The notes under the pieces: generated by a model
Database searches by the model: none
What the model saw: the letters and a program-made list of their open reading frames with translations, nothing else
Told to the model about the DNA's origin: nothing
Program-made: the position numbers and the translations under genes
Shown: positions 8,172 to 16,614 of the stretch, piece after piece
Position numbering within the stretch: position 1 is the first letter of the stretch
Layout: each line of letters begins with the position of its first letter
Source: Chitinophagales bacterium
Lineage (GTDB): Bacteria; Bacteroidota; Bacteroidia; Chitinophagales; Saprospiraceae
Length of the DNA: 32,243 nucleotides
Reading direction: 5' to 3'
NCBI GenBank assembly: GCA_022360175.1
Contig: JAKSDI010000269.1
Coordinates: 1-32,243 of the forward strand

Positions 8172-9782
8172 CTACTTTCCAATAGCCCTAAAATAAGATT
8201 GTAGTTCTCTTTTCACCGCCGGAAATAAAAAGAATAAGCCGATCATATTTGGAAAGACCAGGGCTAATATCATCGCATCGGAAAATTTAATAACAGCATC
8301 CAGCGTAATCGCAGCGCCCAAAATGGTAAAAAGAAGGAATATAATTTTGTAGGCCAAATCTACCCACACTCCCCTACCAAATAGATATTTCCAGGCTTGC
8401 AGCCCATAATAAGACCAGGATAAAATGGTAGAAAAAGCAAATAATAAAACGGCAATAACCAAAAAGTAAGAAAAACCGGGGATCGCATGGTCAAAAGCCA
8501 TGGAAGTAAGGTTGACTCCCCCTACTCGCTCACCGGTTGCCGTGATTAAGGTTTCATTATTAATCACATCTCCATAAGGAAACGCAGCTTCCATGTTGAA
8601 AATAATGATCACCAGAGCAGTGATAGTGCAAATCACTACTGTATCAATAAAGGGTTCTAAAAGTGCCACCAATCCTTCAGAAGCAGGATAACGGGTACTC
8701 ACCGCAGCATGAGCAATTGCAGCTGATCCAGCACCCGCTTCATTAGAAAAAGCTGCTCGTCGAAAGCCCTGAATCATCACCCCAACAATACCTCCTGTAA
8801 TACTTGCTCTTGGGGAAAAAGCTTCTCTGAAAATTAAGGAAAAAGCATCGTCTACGACTGAAAAATTAGCGATCAAAATAAATAGAGCTGCGCCCACATA
8901 AAGTACTGCCATGAGTGGAACTATTTTCTCCGTCACCTTAGCAATTCTCTTGATGCCACCAATGATAACAATACCTGCCAGTAAAGCAATAAAACAACCA
9001 ATCAGGGTTCCCATGGCAGTTCCTTCCAAGCCAAATCGTCCGATGATTTGAGCAGCAGCCTGATTAGATTGAAAAGCATTTCCTCCGCCAAAGGAAGCTC
9101 CTATACAGAGTATGGCAAAACAAATACTTAATACTTTACCCAATTTAGCAAATCCTACTTCCCGAAGCCCTTTTGATAAATAATACATAGGCCCTCCATA
9201 TACAACTCCATTCTTGTCTACATCTCTATATCGAACCCCCAATGTGCATTCCACCATTTTAGTAGACATACCTAACAAACCTGCCAGTATCATCCAAAAG
9301 GTAGCACCAGGCCCTCCTATAGAAATAGCAACAGCTACCATTGAAATATTACCTAAGCCAACTGTACCAGATACTGCTGTGGCCAATGCCTGAAAGTGAT
9401 TTACTTCTCCCAAATGGGAGTCACCTTTAGTAGTATCTCCTGATTCTTTGGGGTTTTCATTTTCCAGCTCATCATATTTTCCACGTACTATTCCAATGGA
9501 TAAGGGCATCTTACGTACGTTCAAAAATTTAAAATACAGCGTAAAAAAGAAAGCTCCACCAAGTAATAAGACTAATACAATTGGAATGGAATAACCGCCA
9601 ATTGTAACTGCTGTAAATACCAAGCTCTCCCATGCTACAGCAACTGGCATAAAAGCTTCATTGATACGATCATCTATGCCCATCGTATTTTGTGCTGTTA
9701 CTACTAAAGGTATTCCGATGATCAAAAATAGAGTAGATAATAAAATTTTTAAGCGATGGTGAGTAATGAATAAAAACGACAT
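8172..9782 (-). CDS. Alanine/glycine:cation symporter family protein (AGCS)
   Basis: Inner-membrane Na+- or H+-coupled amino-acid transporter of 536 residues with an N-terminal hydrophobic segment and about ten or eleven further membrane helices. Family signatures are clear: GTVGLGNISMVAVAISIGGPG, TKMVECTLGVRYRD, GGPMYYLSKGL and FSNEAGAGSAAIAHAA. The N-terminus (residues 1-30) looks like an additional signal-like segment before the first conserved helix, a feature of many Bacteroidota members. The likely substrate is alanine or glycine, but members also take up other small neutral amino acids. The gene is monocistronic, with a 460-bp upstream non-coding region and a strong terminator downstream. 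Confidence 0.93.
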   Translation of the reverse strand: MSFLFITHHRLKILLSTLFLIIGIPLVVTAQNTMGIDDRINEAFMPVAVAWESLVFTAVTIGGYSIPIVLVLLLGGAFFFTLYFKFLNVRKMPLSIGIVRGKYDELENENPKESGDTTKGDSHLGEVNHFQALATAVSGTVGLGNISMVAVAISIGGPGATFWMILAGLLGMSTKMVECTLGVRYRDVDKNGVVYGGPMYYLSKGLREVGFAKLGKVLSICFAILCIGASFGGGNAFQSNQAAAQIIGRFGLEGTAMGTLIGCFIALLAGIVIIGGIKRIAKVTEKIVPLMAVLYVGAALFILIANFSVVDDAFSLIFREAFSPRASITGGIVGVMIQGFRRAAFSNEAGAGSAAIAHAAVSTRYPASEGLVALLEPFIDTVVICTITALVIIIFNMEAAFPYGDVINNETLITATGERVGGVNLTSMAFDHAIPGFSYFLVIAVLLFAFSTILSWSYYGLQAWKYLFGRGVWVDLAYKIIFLLFTILGAAITLDAVIKFSDAMILALVFPNMIGLFFLFPAVKRELQSYFRAIGK

Positions 9783-9873
9783 AAGTTTAGACTGATTTTA
9801 TATTTAGTAAGGAGTTCCTAAATTCTAAAATCAGCCTTCTCAAAAATTGAGCAGTCGGAAAAAATCTATTTTT

Positions 9874-9894
9874 GTCAGTAAGTCAGCTACTGAC
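9874..9894. promoter_or_regulatory. Operator-like inverted repeat upstream of the symporter
   Basis: GTCAGTA and TACTGAC form a perfect 7-bp inverted repeat with a 7-bp spacer, about 95 bp upstream of the symporter ATG at 9782. The size and spacing fit a dimeric regulator site. The function is inferred. Confidence 0.35.
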
Positions 9895-10106
9895 ATATAT
9901 CAAATAAACAACTAACAATCAATACTTTAATAATCAGAAGTCTTATTTTTATGAATGGAGAGATTTGACTATGTTGAGGTCTAAGACAATTAGGTTTTTC
10001 CCGCAGATTTTGCAGACATGCGCAGAAAAATCGAGGTATTACTAGTACTTTGTAAAGTGTGGGAAGCGGAAAATGTGGTTTAGATGAAGCCGCTGTATTA
10101 TTTGTA

Positions 10107-10124
10107 CGACTTCATCCGAAGTCG
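10107..10124 (-). terminator. Compact hairpin downstream of the 10244 gene
   Basis: CGACTTC-ATCC-GAAGTCG is a perfect 7-bp stem with a 4-nt loop, 120 bp after the stop codon at 10244. No T-run follows, so a terminator role is only possible. Confidence 0.3.
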
Positions 10125-10243
10125 AAACACTATCTTGAACATCTTCAATAAATTTCTGATTTCTCCGAAGTCTCCACTCGTGTCATTTGATACTTGACAT
10201 AGTGCTAACATCAATTTAGTGTAAGGCAAGCATGTAGGTGATT

Positions 10244-11338
10244 TTACTCTTGATTAATAGAAATGTTTTCTGCCGGAACCTTCAGTCGTATTCTACCGTC
10301 TCGATTATCTGAGCGTTCAAAAAGAGCTTCTTTTAAAGGAATTTCATGTTGATTCTTACTCCACACTCCTTTCCCATAGGCACCATCCAAAATAGCATGA
10401 AGAAGCCGCTTAATTTCATTATAATCATTGATGTCATATTCCTTGGTAGAGCGAGTTTCTGACTTTGGTTTGATAGATAACCAGCCTTCTTCACTTTCTA
10501 TTTTCCGTTTTAAAAACAGCGCCAGTAATTTGTATTGCGTCGCACTTAGCGTCAATTTTTTAGCTTCTTCATTACCTATGCCATTGAGTAATAATTTGTG
10601 CTCCCATCTCCCTTTTGGGGTTTTGTTGCGCTGGAGAGCCAAGGTGATATACTCACTCCTGACTTGTAGACTTTCTGATAATTCTTTTACCCAGCTAAGC
10701 GCCAAGGCAAAAAACAACATAATAAGATTAGCTTTAAAAATGGCTGATAGCAAGCTTTGATTTGCCTGAAGATGAGTTAGTTTATATAGTTGAGCAACAA
10801 AGGTAATCAGTATACATAAAATGGAGAGATAAGCTAATAATGGCAATCGCCGCTTCTGAAATGTTTCCCATAACACCATTCCCAATAAGGTCAAAGTAAG
10901 AATGGAGTAATAGACATCCAGTTCACTCATCATCGCTACACTTTCCCCACTAGCCATCAAACGAATAGTTGGCAATAAAGAAAAGACAAAAGGCAGGCCA
11001 ACTAATATCTTCCAATTCTTTGACTGTATAGTAGATTGTAGTATTTCTGGCAAATACTTAAACCAGGGAAGTGCTAATAATATAAACAAGCTATTCAATA
11101 ACGATAGGATACTTCTCCCTCCTTTCAACAAATTAGGGTCAGCAGGCGAAAGTACCTCTAATCCTCCCGAAAAGCTCCAACATAAAATAGATAGGCCTAA
11201 CCATACCTGGCCATAATCTTTCCGCTTTCGGCCGATATGGTACCAAATAGCCATGAGGGCCAGAAAGGCAAAAAGACATACCGCGAATTGCCACCAACCA
11301 TAGAATTGTTGTATATGGGTTAAGTTTTGAGTATCCAA
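10244..11338 (-). CDS. 7TM membrane protein with cytoplasmic winged-helix-like C-terminus, unknown
   Basis: 364 residues. Seven hydrophobic segments can be seen at roughly 14-36, 45-65, 75-97, 107-128, 143-160, 166-188 and 195-217. They are followed by a soluble, presumably cytoplasmic, region of about 140 residues. That part contains LTLSATQYKLLALFLKRK, similar to the first helices of an OmpR-like winged helix, and ends in RIRLKVPAENI, like a C-terminal wing. It could therefore be a membrane-tethered transcription regulator with a 7TM sensor, but the DNA-binding assignment is my inference. The family is not recognised by name. It is monocistronic. Confidence 0.65.
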   Translation of the reverse strand: MDTQNLTHIQQFYGWWQFAVCLFAFLALMAIWYHIGRKRKDYGQVWLGLSILCWSFSGGLEVLSPADPNLLKGGRSILSLLNSLFILLALPWFKYLPEILQSTIQSKNWKILVGLPFVFSLLPTIRLMASGESVAMMSELDVYYSILTLTLLGMVLWETFQKRRLPLLAYLSILCILITFVAQLYKLTHLQANQSLLSAIFKANLIMLFFALALSWVKELSESLQVRSEYITLALQRNKTPKGRWEHKLLLNGIGNEEAKKLTLSATQYKLLALFLKRKIESEEGWLSIKPKSETRSTKEYDINDYNEIKRLLHAILDGAYGKGVWSKNQHEIPLKEALFERSDNRDGRIRLKVPAENISINQE

Positions 11339-11467
11339 ACGCTTCTATTTTGGAGCAAAATACTCAAAACTACTAGAAATTTTAGCACTTGTTATCCAAT
11401 CCCAATTCTAATGGACATCCAATTTTGAAAGAGCGTTTATATAACAGTAGACAAAAATAAGAGCTAA

Positions 11468-11495
11468 TGCCTGCCAGCTCAATGGCCAGCAGGCA
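11468..11495 (-). terminator. Second hairpin 3' of the 11565 gene
   Basis: TGCCTGC and GCAGGCA (11468-11474 and 11489-11495) form a 7-bp stem. On the minus strand the region after it becomes T-rich (TTAGCTCTTATTTTTG). It lies downstream of a stronger hairpin at 11514-11547 and may be a backup terminator. Confidence 0.5.
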
Positions 11496-11513
11496 ATTTT
11501 TCATACATGCAAA

Positions 11514-11547
11514 GTAGGTGCGGTATTTCACAAGAAATTGCACCTAC
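11514..11547 (-). terminator. Terminator hairpin of the 11565 gene
   Basis: An outer 8-bp perfect stem (GTAGGTGC at 11514-11521 with GCACCTAC at 11540-11547) continues into an inner 5-bp stem (ATTTC with GAAAT) around an ACAA loop. On the minus strand it begins 17 bp after the stop codon of the 115-residue gene and is followed by TTTGC. Confidence 0.7.
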
Positions 11548-11564
11548 CAGGCAAAGAATAACAT

Positions 11565-11912
11565 TTAACTAACTTTAAGCTGATCTTCATTTGGTTCGCC
11601 AATGGAACCACAGAAGGTACTAGGAATACTGATTGTTTCATATGGCTTTACTCTAAATTCGACTGCTTGTGCGCCGCTGCTTACAGGCGGTACAAAAAGC
11701 ACAAGTCCTGTTCCTTCTGAATTTACGCAAGCCATATTATAAGTTCTGACCTCGCCAGGCATCATATCGCCTTGAAAGATGGCGCGCGTATAGACCGCTG
11801 AACCAATAGATAATAAACAAAGTTTATCTCCTACAGCAAAGCCTCTTACTGGGGAACTGCAATCATTTTTAATATTGAAAAATAGGCCGGGATGGGTAGT
11901 AGGTGTACTCAT
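11565..11912 (-). CDS. Small soluble protein of unknown function (115 aa)
   Basis: 115 residues with no signal peptide or membrane segment. The predicted structure is strand-rich, with alternating hydrophobic residues such as GLFFNIKND, KLCLLSIGSAVYTRAIF and TGLVLFVPP. There are four cysteines, in NDCSS, KLCLL, NMACVN and TFCGS. I do not recognise the family. It starts with MSTPTTHPG from the ATG at 11912 and is well separated from other genes. It faces away from the 204-residue gene at 12207 across a 294-bp divergent region, and both encode soluble strand-rich proteins with no export signal, so they may share regulation. Function unknown. Confidence 0.65.
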   Translation of the reverse strand: MSTPTTHPGLFFNIKNDCSSPVRGFAVGDKLCLLSIGSAVYTRAIFQGDMMPGEVRTYNMACVNSEGTGLVLFVPPVSSGAQAVEFRVKPYETISIPSTFCGSIGEPNEDQLKVS

Positions 11913-12206
11913 TGTTAGATATTTAAGTGTTAATAAAATTACATTTAAAGATACGAAATTTAATTAACAGCCAAAAGACAAGTGCTTTCTTATATACCAG
12001 TTGGGTAACGTATTTTTACCTGGTTTATCGGCAAAACACTGTAGTTTACATAATAACTATACCCGTATAAATACCTGTTCTATCCTTTCAGGCGCTCTTT
12101 TGTCATATATGATTTGAATTTCTTGAGAAAAATTTAAATATTGATTATTTCGGGATAAAGCTATCCATCAATAGAGTAGATAAACTTAACACTAAACCCA
12201 TTAATC

Positions 12207-12821
12207 ATGAATATTGAAATTACTTTTATCAATCAATCCTTTGACACCAATAATTCCAGTGTTGTTATATTTTCAAAAAACGTAGCCACAGATTTTGAAG
12301 AACTTGCAGTTGCCTGGCGGGTTATTAAAAACTGTGGTAGAAACTGGAGCCATAAGTTTACCTACCCAATGCAAACCCAGGTAGGAGCAAAAGATGCCTG
12401 GGGGAATGTATCAAACTTACAAAATGCTATAAATGGTCAAAAGTGGGATATTATTCGTTCGAGTTCTGGTGATATTCTTAGTCTAGATTCCGCCCCTGCA
12501 TCCAGCCTATCTGAAATAGAAATAGCGAACATGCTTCCTCAAGGTTCTATTGATGCACAGATTTATAAAGATGGAAAATTGTATGCGGCAAAAAACGGTG
12601 TTGCTCCTCAGCAAAAGGCTGTCTTTCAATTCAAGCCTACTCTTTGGGTTGGAGTCGTCTCGCAGGTTGACGAAGGACAAATTATGGATTCTGCAATAGT
12701 TTCCAGTATTAACACAGAAATATCTCTATTAGGCATCAACACAGCCAATCTTATCATGACTGGTGGTGGTACTGGAACGGATGCACAGCCGTTTGAATTC
12801 CACTTGGTACCTACAAATTAA
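12207..12821 (+). CDS. Soluble strand-rich protein of unknown function (204 aa)
   Basis: 204 residues, no signal peptide. It begins MNIEITFINQSFDTNNSSVV, then VVIFSKNVATDFEELAVAWRV, then a run of strands ending in a Gly-rich LIMTGGGTGTDAQPF segment. Similar proteins of about 200 residues occur repeatedly in Bacteroidota. The pattern of a short strand pair, an LAW motif and a late Trp/Val-rich segment faintly resembles the RhiA-type beta proteins, but this is an impression, not a family assignment. The gene has its own terminator at 12841-12869 and is transcribed away from the 115-residue gene. Its role is unknown. Confidence 0.68.
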   Translation: MNIEITFINQSFDTNNSSVVIFSKNVATDFEELAVAWRVIKNCGRNWSHKFTYPMQTQVGAKDAWGNVSNLQNAINGQKWDIIRSSSGDILSLDSAPASSLSEIEIANMLPQGSIDAQIYKDGKLYAAKNGVAPQQKAVFQFKPTLWVGVVSQVDEGQIMDSAIVSSINTEISLLGINTANLIMTGGGTGTDAQPFEFHLVPTN

Positions 12822-12840
12822 TCCTCCTCTACTATGACAT

Positions 12841-12869
12841 AAGAAGGTTCAGCCTTCCTGGGCCTTCTT
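12841..12869 (+). terminator. Terminator of the 12207 gene
   Basis: A 12-bp stem (AAGAAGGTTCAG with CTGGGCCTTCTT, two G-U pairs) encloses a 5-nt loop, 19 bp after the stop codon at 12821. The tail CCTTTAAAAT is only partly T-rich. Confidence 0.7.
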
Positions 12870-12872
12870 CCT

Positions 12873-13096
12873 TTAAAATCTTAGATAATATTTAACAGAC
12901 GCTCCATTAATATTTTCAAAATCAAAAGTATAAGTCTATTTCTCTAAATTTATTTCAATTTCTAATTCGTTTTTCATTGTAAATTACTCCTGTTAGGTTC
13001 TCTGCTTCAATTGATTCTATTTTAGGGTTACTTTACCTGCAAGCAAGCAATCCAACTAACAGTAATAGTATCCCGATTAGGTATTTTATTTTTGAT
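12873..13096 (-). pseudogene. Decayed small lipoprotein gene
   Basis: This gap contains a coherent but broken minus-strand reading. The first part (about 13092-13036) reads KIKYLIGILLLLVGLLAC, a lipoprotein signal with lipobox LLAC, then R and an in-frame TAA. It continues SNPKIESIEAENLTGVIYNEK to about 12970. After a one-base frameshift near the AAAAA run it reads ELEIEINLEK, an in-frame TAG, then TYTFDFENINGASVKYYLRF and a stop at 12873-12875. No ATG is left at the expected start. The TAG, and perhaps the TAA, fit C-to-T changes in Gln codons. The original product was probably a lipoprotein of about 75 residues. Family not recognised. Confidence 0.6.
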
Positions 13097-13148
13097 TAGA
13101 TATACCAGCCTTTTACCCTTTAACAGCTGGAGTTTTCTAAATATATCT

Positions 13149-13586
13149 TTATTTCTTCTTCAGTTCACAAGCCAATGCCCCTAATCCCAAGGCTCTGCCC
13201 AGGTACTTAGGGTTTTGTTGATTCAGGTCAATCTCTACCATCAATATCTCAGTAGGATCAATATTTTTATTGGATAAGCTTTCATGTTCTTTTATAAGCA
13301 AGACTACTAGCCTATGGGGTGTTTCCTCCACTTGTTTATACACAAGGGGTTTGAGTTTACCAAAATCATTTTGGATCATAGCATAAAAATCGATGTGTTT
13401 CTGCACATCAATTTTATTGTACAGACCAGGTTCATAGGTTTCTTTCACGAAAGTACTAAAAGCATTCGCTGTCCCAGAGTTATTAGCTTCAATAAACTTA
13501 TTGAGTATAATGGAAGGAGCATTATTTTGTGAATAAGCCAGGGTCGCTCCCAAAACGATCAAAGCTGCAATAAAAAATCTCTTCAT
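13149..13586 (-). CDS. Secreted hypothetical protein (145 aa)
   Basis: 145 residues with a clear signal peptide (residues 1-19, MKRFFIAALIVLGATLAYSQ, cleavage near YSQ-NN), so it is periplasmic or secreted. The mature part begins with FIEANNSGTANAFSTFVKE, reminiscent of the small NTF2/SnoaL-like or DUF3887-like domains that accompany some Bacteroidota serine hydrolases. The match is weak and no catalytic residues are evident. It is upstream of the decayed lipoprotein gene on the same strand and downstream of two GNAT genes. Function unknown. Confidence 0.65.
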   Translation of the reverse strand: MKRFFIAALIVLGATLAYSQNNAPSIILNKFIEANNSGTANAFSTFVKETYEPGLYNKIDVQKHIDFYAMIQNDFGKLKPLVYKQVEETPHRLVVLLIKEHESLSNKNIDPTEILMVEIDLNQQNPKYLGRALGLGALACELKKK

Positions 13587-13646
13587 CTTAATAATGTTCT
13601 TGTTTTAAAACATCAAAGACTTGCAGATTTTATAAATGTTGCAGCT

Positions 13647-14141
13647 TCAGTCCAGCTGAATTTCCATTATTTCTCTAATCGTTTTAAACTGATTTTTTTC
13701 GTAAAAGGCTTTTGCCTGAAGATTGTCGTTCCACACATCCAGTTGAATCTTATTGATACCTCTCTCCTTTGCAATGGTCTTGATATACTCGATTAATTGT
13801 TTACCTACACCTCTATTTTGATAAGCTTCTTCTATACTCATTTGATCAATATACAAGGATTCAAAATCCGGAGCGGTAAAAGGATTATTGGCTAAGGCTT
13901 TTCTATGAACTATTAAAGCATAACCTATGTATTCTCCTTTATTTTTCACGAATACACATATGGTATTTTTCCCTTTTAGAAATTCTTTAAACCAGGGGCG
14001 AAATGTCTCCGCATTAAATGGTTTAAAAACGTTCGGATAAAGTTGGTGATGTCGATTGTGAACCGTTTGATTCAGTCTCAAAAGGTGTTCCAGATTATGC
14101 TCTATTGTAAACTCCAGGCTTAGTGCATCTATAGCATCCAT
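13647..14141 (-). CDS. GNAT family N-acetyltransferase
   Basis: 164 residues of the standard single-domain GNAT fold. The acetyl-CoA-binding signature is seen in LYIDQMSIEEAYQNRGVGKQL (motif A, Q-x-x-G-x-G as QNRGVG). It is followed by the IKTIAKERGINKIQLDVW strand and the NDNLQAKAFYEKNQFK motif B helix with the usual Asn and Tyr. This closely follows the YqjY/RimI-like small-molecule acetyltransferases. The acceptor is unknown. The upstream GNAT (14198-14710) is on the same strand with a 56-bp gap, so the two may share a transcript. They are different subfamilies rather than a recent tandem duplicate. Confidence 0.88.
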   Translation of the reverse strand: MDAIDALSLEFTIEHNLEHLLRLNQTVHNRHHQLYPNVFKPFNAETFRPWFKEFLKGKNTICVFVKNKGEYIGYALIVHRKALANNPFTAPDFESLYIDQMSIEEAYQNRGVGKQLIEYIKTIAKERGINKIQLDVWNDNLQAKAFYEKNQFKTIREIMEIQLD

Positions 14142-14197
14142 TTCATCGTTTTAAAAGCGTTTATCTTTCAGAACTGAAATATCTGCTGGCTAGTTCC

Positions 14198-14710
14198 TTA
14201 CCAGGGCAATCCATTCAATTTTATGATCTGGGGACTTAATTTGTCTCCTTTTGATAAAAGCATCGCATTCGCTCTCCACAATTTTTCTCCATCTGGCTGT
14301 TCAAAATATATCGGGCAATCTACTTTGTACCAGTTTAAGCGCTGGTAAAAGGGAATCAATTCATCGGCACAGAGTAATACACCCAGACTGCATTTTAAGT
14401 CTTCAAAAAGTAAATCTTCCGTTTCTTTTAAAGTCTTTGACGCATAGCCCTTTCCTCTAAATTCTTTTGGTGTAATCACATTATTGACCCCACCTATCTT
14501 AATTACTTCATTATCAATTGTGATGGTTCTTTCTACTATATTATAAAATGTTGCTATTGCTCCATCCTGAAAATTAATAATTGTCCAATCTGGAGTAGCC
14601 CATTTTGTTTCTCTGACTATAGGAATATGACCAAATTCACTGTCTATAAATGAGTCCAATTGATCTTTTACTGATTGATCAAGTTCGTTGTATTTTTTGA
14701 TTTGGATCAT
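14198..14710 (-). CDS. GNAT acetyltransferase, AAC(2')-like fold
   Basis: 170 residues. The motif A region reads INKIGGVNN-type strand then VITPKEFRGKGYASKTLKET, with the CoA loop RGKGYA. A second region, GVLLCADELIPFYQRLNWYKV, matches the layout of AAC(2')-I and related GNATs. The tail (DGEKLWRANAMLLSK, ending LNGLPW) also resembles that group. Members acetylate aminoglycosides or other amines, but homologues with no resistance role are common in environmental Bacteroidota, so no resistance function should be assumed. It starts 25 bp downstream of the bicupin gene stop (14736) and lies upstream of the second GNAT. Confidence 0.8.
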   Translation of the reverse strand: MIQIKKYNELDQSVKDQLDSFIDSEFGHIPIVRETKWATPDWTIINFQDGAIATFYNIVERTITIDNEVIKIGGVNNVITPKEFRGKGYASKTLKETEDLLFEDLKCSLGVLLCADELIPFYQRLNWYKVDCPIYFEQPDGEKLWRANAMLLSKGDKLSPQIIKLNGLPW

Positions 14711-14735
14711 TCAATGAAGTTTAGGCAGAAGGTAT

Positions 14736-15521
14736 TTAAATTTGCGTTACTATCAAGGTTCGAAATAGGTTTTGGCCTTCGCTTTTCCAGCTTCCGCTAA
14801 ATCCTTCAGGTAATATAAAAAAATCTCCTGTATAGAAAGTTTGTGCCTGCCCTTTATGGGGTGTAATCGTTACCAGTCCATTTAGTACATGGATAAATTG
14901 TTCTTTCTTATTATTTATAATTTCCTTTTGATGAGGCCTTTCTGAGGCTGTAAATACATCTAATTCTACTCCAGAATAAAGTGTATTCCTATAATTAGCA
15001 GTATCCAAATTTGAAAGCCCAATACCAGACATCAATGCTCTATCTAGTAGAAATGGTACCTTTGCACCTGAAACAGCGATACTATCAGCTCTTTTATTTG
15101 ATATGACAGAAAGTTCTAAATGATATTTATTACCACCATTATTTGTCCATTTGCCAGAGAAACCTTTAGGTACAAAAATGTAATCCCCAGCAAAAAAAGA
15201 TTGTTTTATTTCTTTCCCTGATTCAATATCTGCTCTCCCATTCAGATAATAAACAAATTCATCAATAGGGAAATTTGTAATTTCGTTAATAGCCGTTTCA
15301 CTTGACAAAATGTATACACTTAAATCTGTTCCTTTATATATTCTTTTTTGGAAATACGCTCTTTCTGGATGTGCTTTTAACTTTAGTGGTGGTATGTCCA
15401 ATCCAGACAGAACTCTATCTTCTATTTTGAACGGTTCGACAATCGAATCATTATCCATTTTTTGGGACTTCAAATGAATGGTTAGTGATATTAAAACCAT
15501 TATACAAGCTATGCGAATCAT
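14736..15521 (-). CDS. Bicupin protein with signal peptide (Cupin_3-like domains)
   Basis: 261 residues. Residues 1-20 are a signal peptide (MIRIACIMVLISLTIHLKSQ), so it is predicted to be exported. Two similar cupin domains follow, roughly 60-140 and 165-261. Each has the late motif of the DUF861/Cupin_3 group: AGDYIFVPKGFSGKW in the first and TGDFFILPEGFSGSW in the second. The first cupin motif lacks the usual HxH pair in both, so metal binding is doubtful. This group includes ureidoglycine aminohydrolase and EutQ-like proteins, but an exported form is of unknown function. It lies 36 bp downstream of selD on the same strand. Confidence 0.8.
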   Translation of the reverse strand: MIRIACIMVLISLTIHLKSQKMDNDSIVEPFKIEDRVLSGLDIPPLKLKAHPERAYFQKRIYKGTDLSVYILSSETAINEITNFPIDEFVYYLNGRADIESGKEIKQSFFAGDYIFVPKGFSGKWTNNGGNKYHLELSVISNKRADSIAVSGAKVPFLLDRALMSGIGLSNLDTANYRNTLYSGVELDVFTASERPHQKEIINNKKEQFIHVLNGLVTITPHKGQAQTFYTGDFFILPEGFSGSWKSEGQNLFRTLIVTQI

Positions 15522-15556
15522 ATTTGAAAACAGTTTGTTATTCTCTTACACTATAA

Positions 15557-16594
15557 TCAAACCACCGTCACTAAATACTCCTTTCTTTCTTTCATATACC
15601 CTAAAGCATTTAGCTCCATCCCCAGCTTTCTGGCTTCTGTTATAAAAGCAGTCTCCTCTCCTGCTTCAACGGCTACTAATAAGCCACCACTAGTCTGAGG
15701 GTCAGCCAATAAAAAGCGTTGATCATCTGGTAATGGAGCTATTTTATGCCCATAGCTACTCCAATTCCGATGGGTACCACCAGGAATGCACTTTTCATTT
15801 AGATAATAATCTAAGACATCTTTATCCAGAAAAGGCACCTTGTCAAAGTTGACTATAGCTGTAGTATCACTTGCTTCGCACATTTCCGAAAGGTGGCCTA
15901 GCAATCCAAAACCAGTGACATCAGTCATAGCTTTTATGTATGGTAAATTTGCAAAAGCACTTCCTGCCTTATTCAATTTCACCATGCTGTCACGCGCTAT
16001 CTGACTATGTTCAGGTTTTAATTTTTTCTTTTTCTGAGCGGTAGATAATATGCCAACTCCGATGGGTTTTGTAAGAAACAGCAAATCCCCTGGTGTAGCG
16101 CCACCATTTTCTTTCAATTGGTCAATATTTACTCTACCAGTTACAGCCAATCCAAAAATAGGCTCTGGACTATCAATACTATGGCCACCTGCTAATGGAA
16201 TATTCGCCTCCAGACAAGCCTTACGCCCTCCTTCTATAACCTTGTTGGCTACTTCAGCAGGTATTTTATCAATTGGCCACCCCAGGATGGCGATAGCTAC
16301 CAAGGGAGTACCTCCCATAGCATAGATATCACTGATTGCATTAACAGCAGCTATCCGTCCAAAATCCTCTGGATCATCAACGATAGGCATAAAAAAATCT
16401 GTCGTGCTAACCACTCCTGTACCGTCTCCCAGATCGAACACAGCAGCATCATCTCTTTTATCATTTCCCACCAATAACTGAGGGAAATGAGTACTTATAC
16501 TATCGTTTTGCAGGATGGTATCCAGTACTTTAGGTGCTATTTTGCAGCCACAGCCAGCGCCATGACTAAATTCAGTCAGTTTAATTCTGTTCAT
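15557..16594 (-). CDS. selD: Selenide, water dikinase (selenophosphate synthetase)
   Basis: ATP-dependent enzyme of 345 residues that makes selenophosphate from selenide, the selenium donor for 2-selenouridine in tRNA and for selenocysteine. The N-terminal signature [10 protein letters not shown] places the catalytic Cys at C15 and the essential Lys at K18, equivalent to Cys17 and Lys20 of E. coli SelD. The catalytic position is Cys, not selenocysteine. The rest follows the AIR-synthase/PurM-like fold, with DDAAVFDL and [13 protein letters not shown]. It follows mnmH on the same strand after 51 bp containing repeat copy B. No selA or selB is seen in this window. Confidence 0.97.
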   Translation of the reverse strand: MNRIKLTEFSHGAGCGCKIAPKVLDTILQNDSISTHFPQLLVGNDKRDDAAVFDLGDGTGVVSTTDFFMPIVDDPEDFGRIAAVNAISDIYAMGGTPLVAIAILGWPIDKIPAEVANKVIEGGRKACLEANIPLAGGHSIDSPEPIFGLAVTGRVNIDQLKENGGATPGDLLFLTKPIGVGILSTAQKKKKLKPEHSQIARDSMVKLNKAGSAFANLPYIKAMTDVTGFGLLGHLSEMCEASDTTAIVNFDKVPFLDKDVLDYYLNEKCIPGGTHRNWSSYGHKIAPLPDDQRFLLADPQTSGGLLVAVEAGEETAFITEARKLGMELNALGYMKERKEYLVTVV

Positions 16595-16614
16595 GAAATT
16601 ATATTAGCGTATAA

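Larger units (their letters stand above)
9783..10243. other. 460-bp intergenic region with short palindromes, no gene seen
   Basis: No credible ORF is present. The stretch holds an operator-like palindrome near the symporter start (9874-9894), a GCAGA-rich triplet of short direct repeats around 10002-10026 (GCAGATTTT, GCAGACATGC, GCAGAAAAAT), and a compact hairpin at 10107-10124. It is the 5' region of the symporter and the 3' region of the membrane protein gene at 10244. Confidence 0.6.

Noticed and set aside
11365-11372. TAGTTTTG as a -7 promoter element for the 10244 gene
   Set aside because: The nearest TTG lies 24 bp upstream, outside the normal spacing, so it is not distinguishable from chance.
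14198-14710. Calling this GNAT an aminoglycoside resistance gene
   Set aside because: The AAC(2')-like layout is only at fold level, and similar proteins are common in environmental Bacteroidota without resistance.
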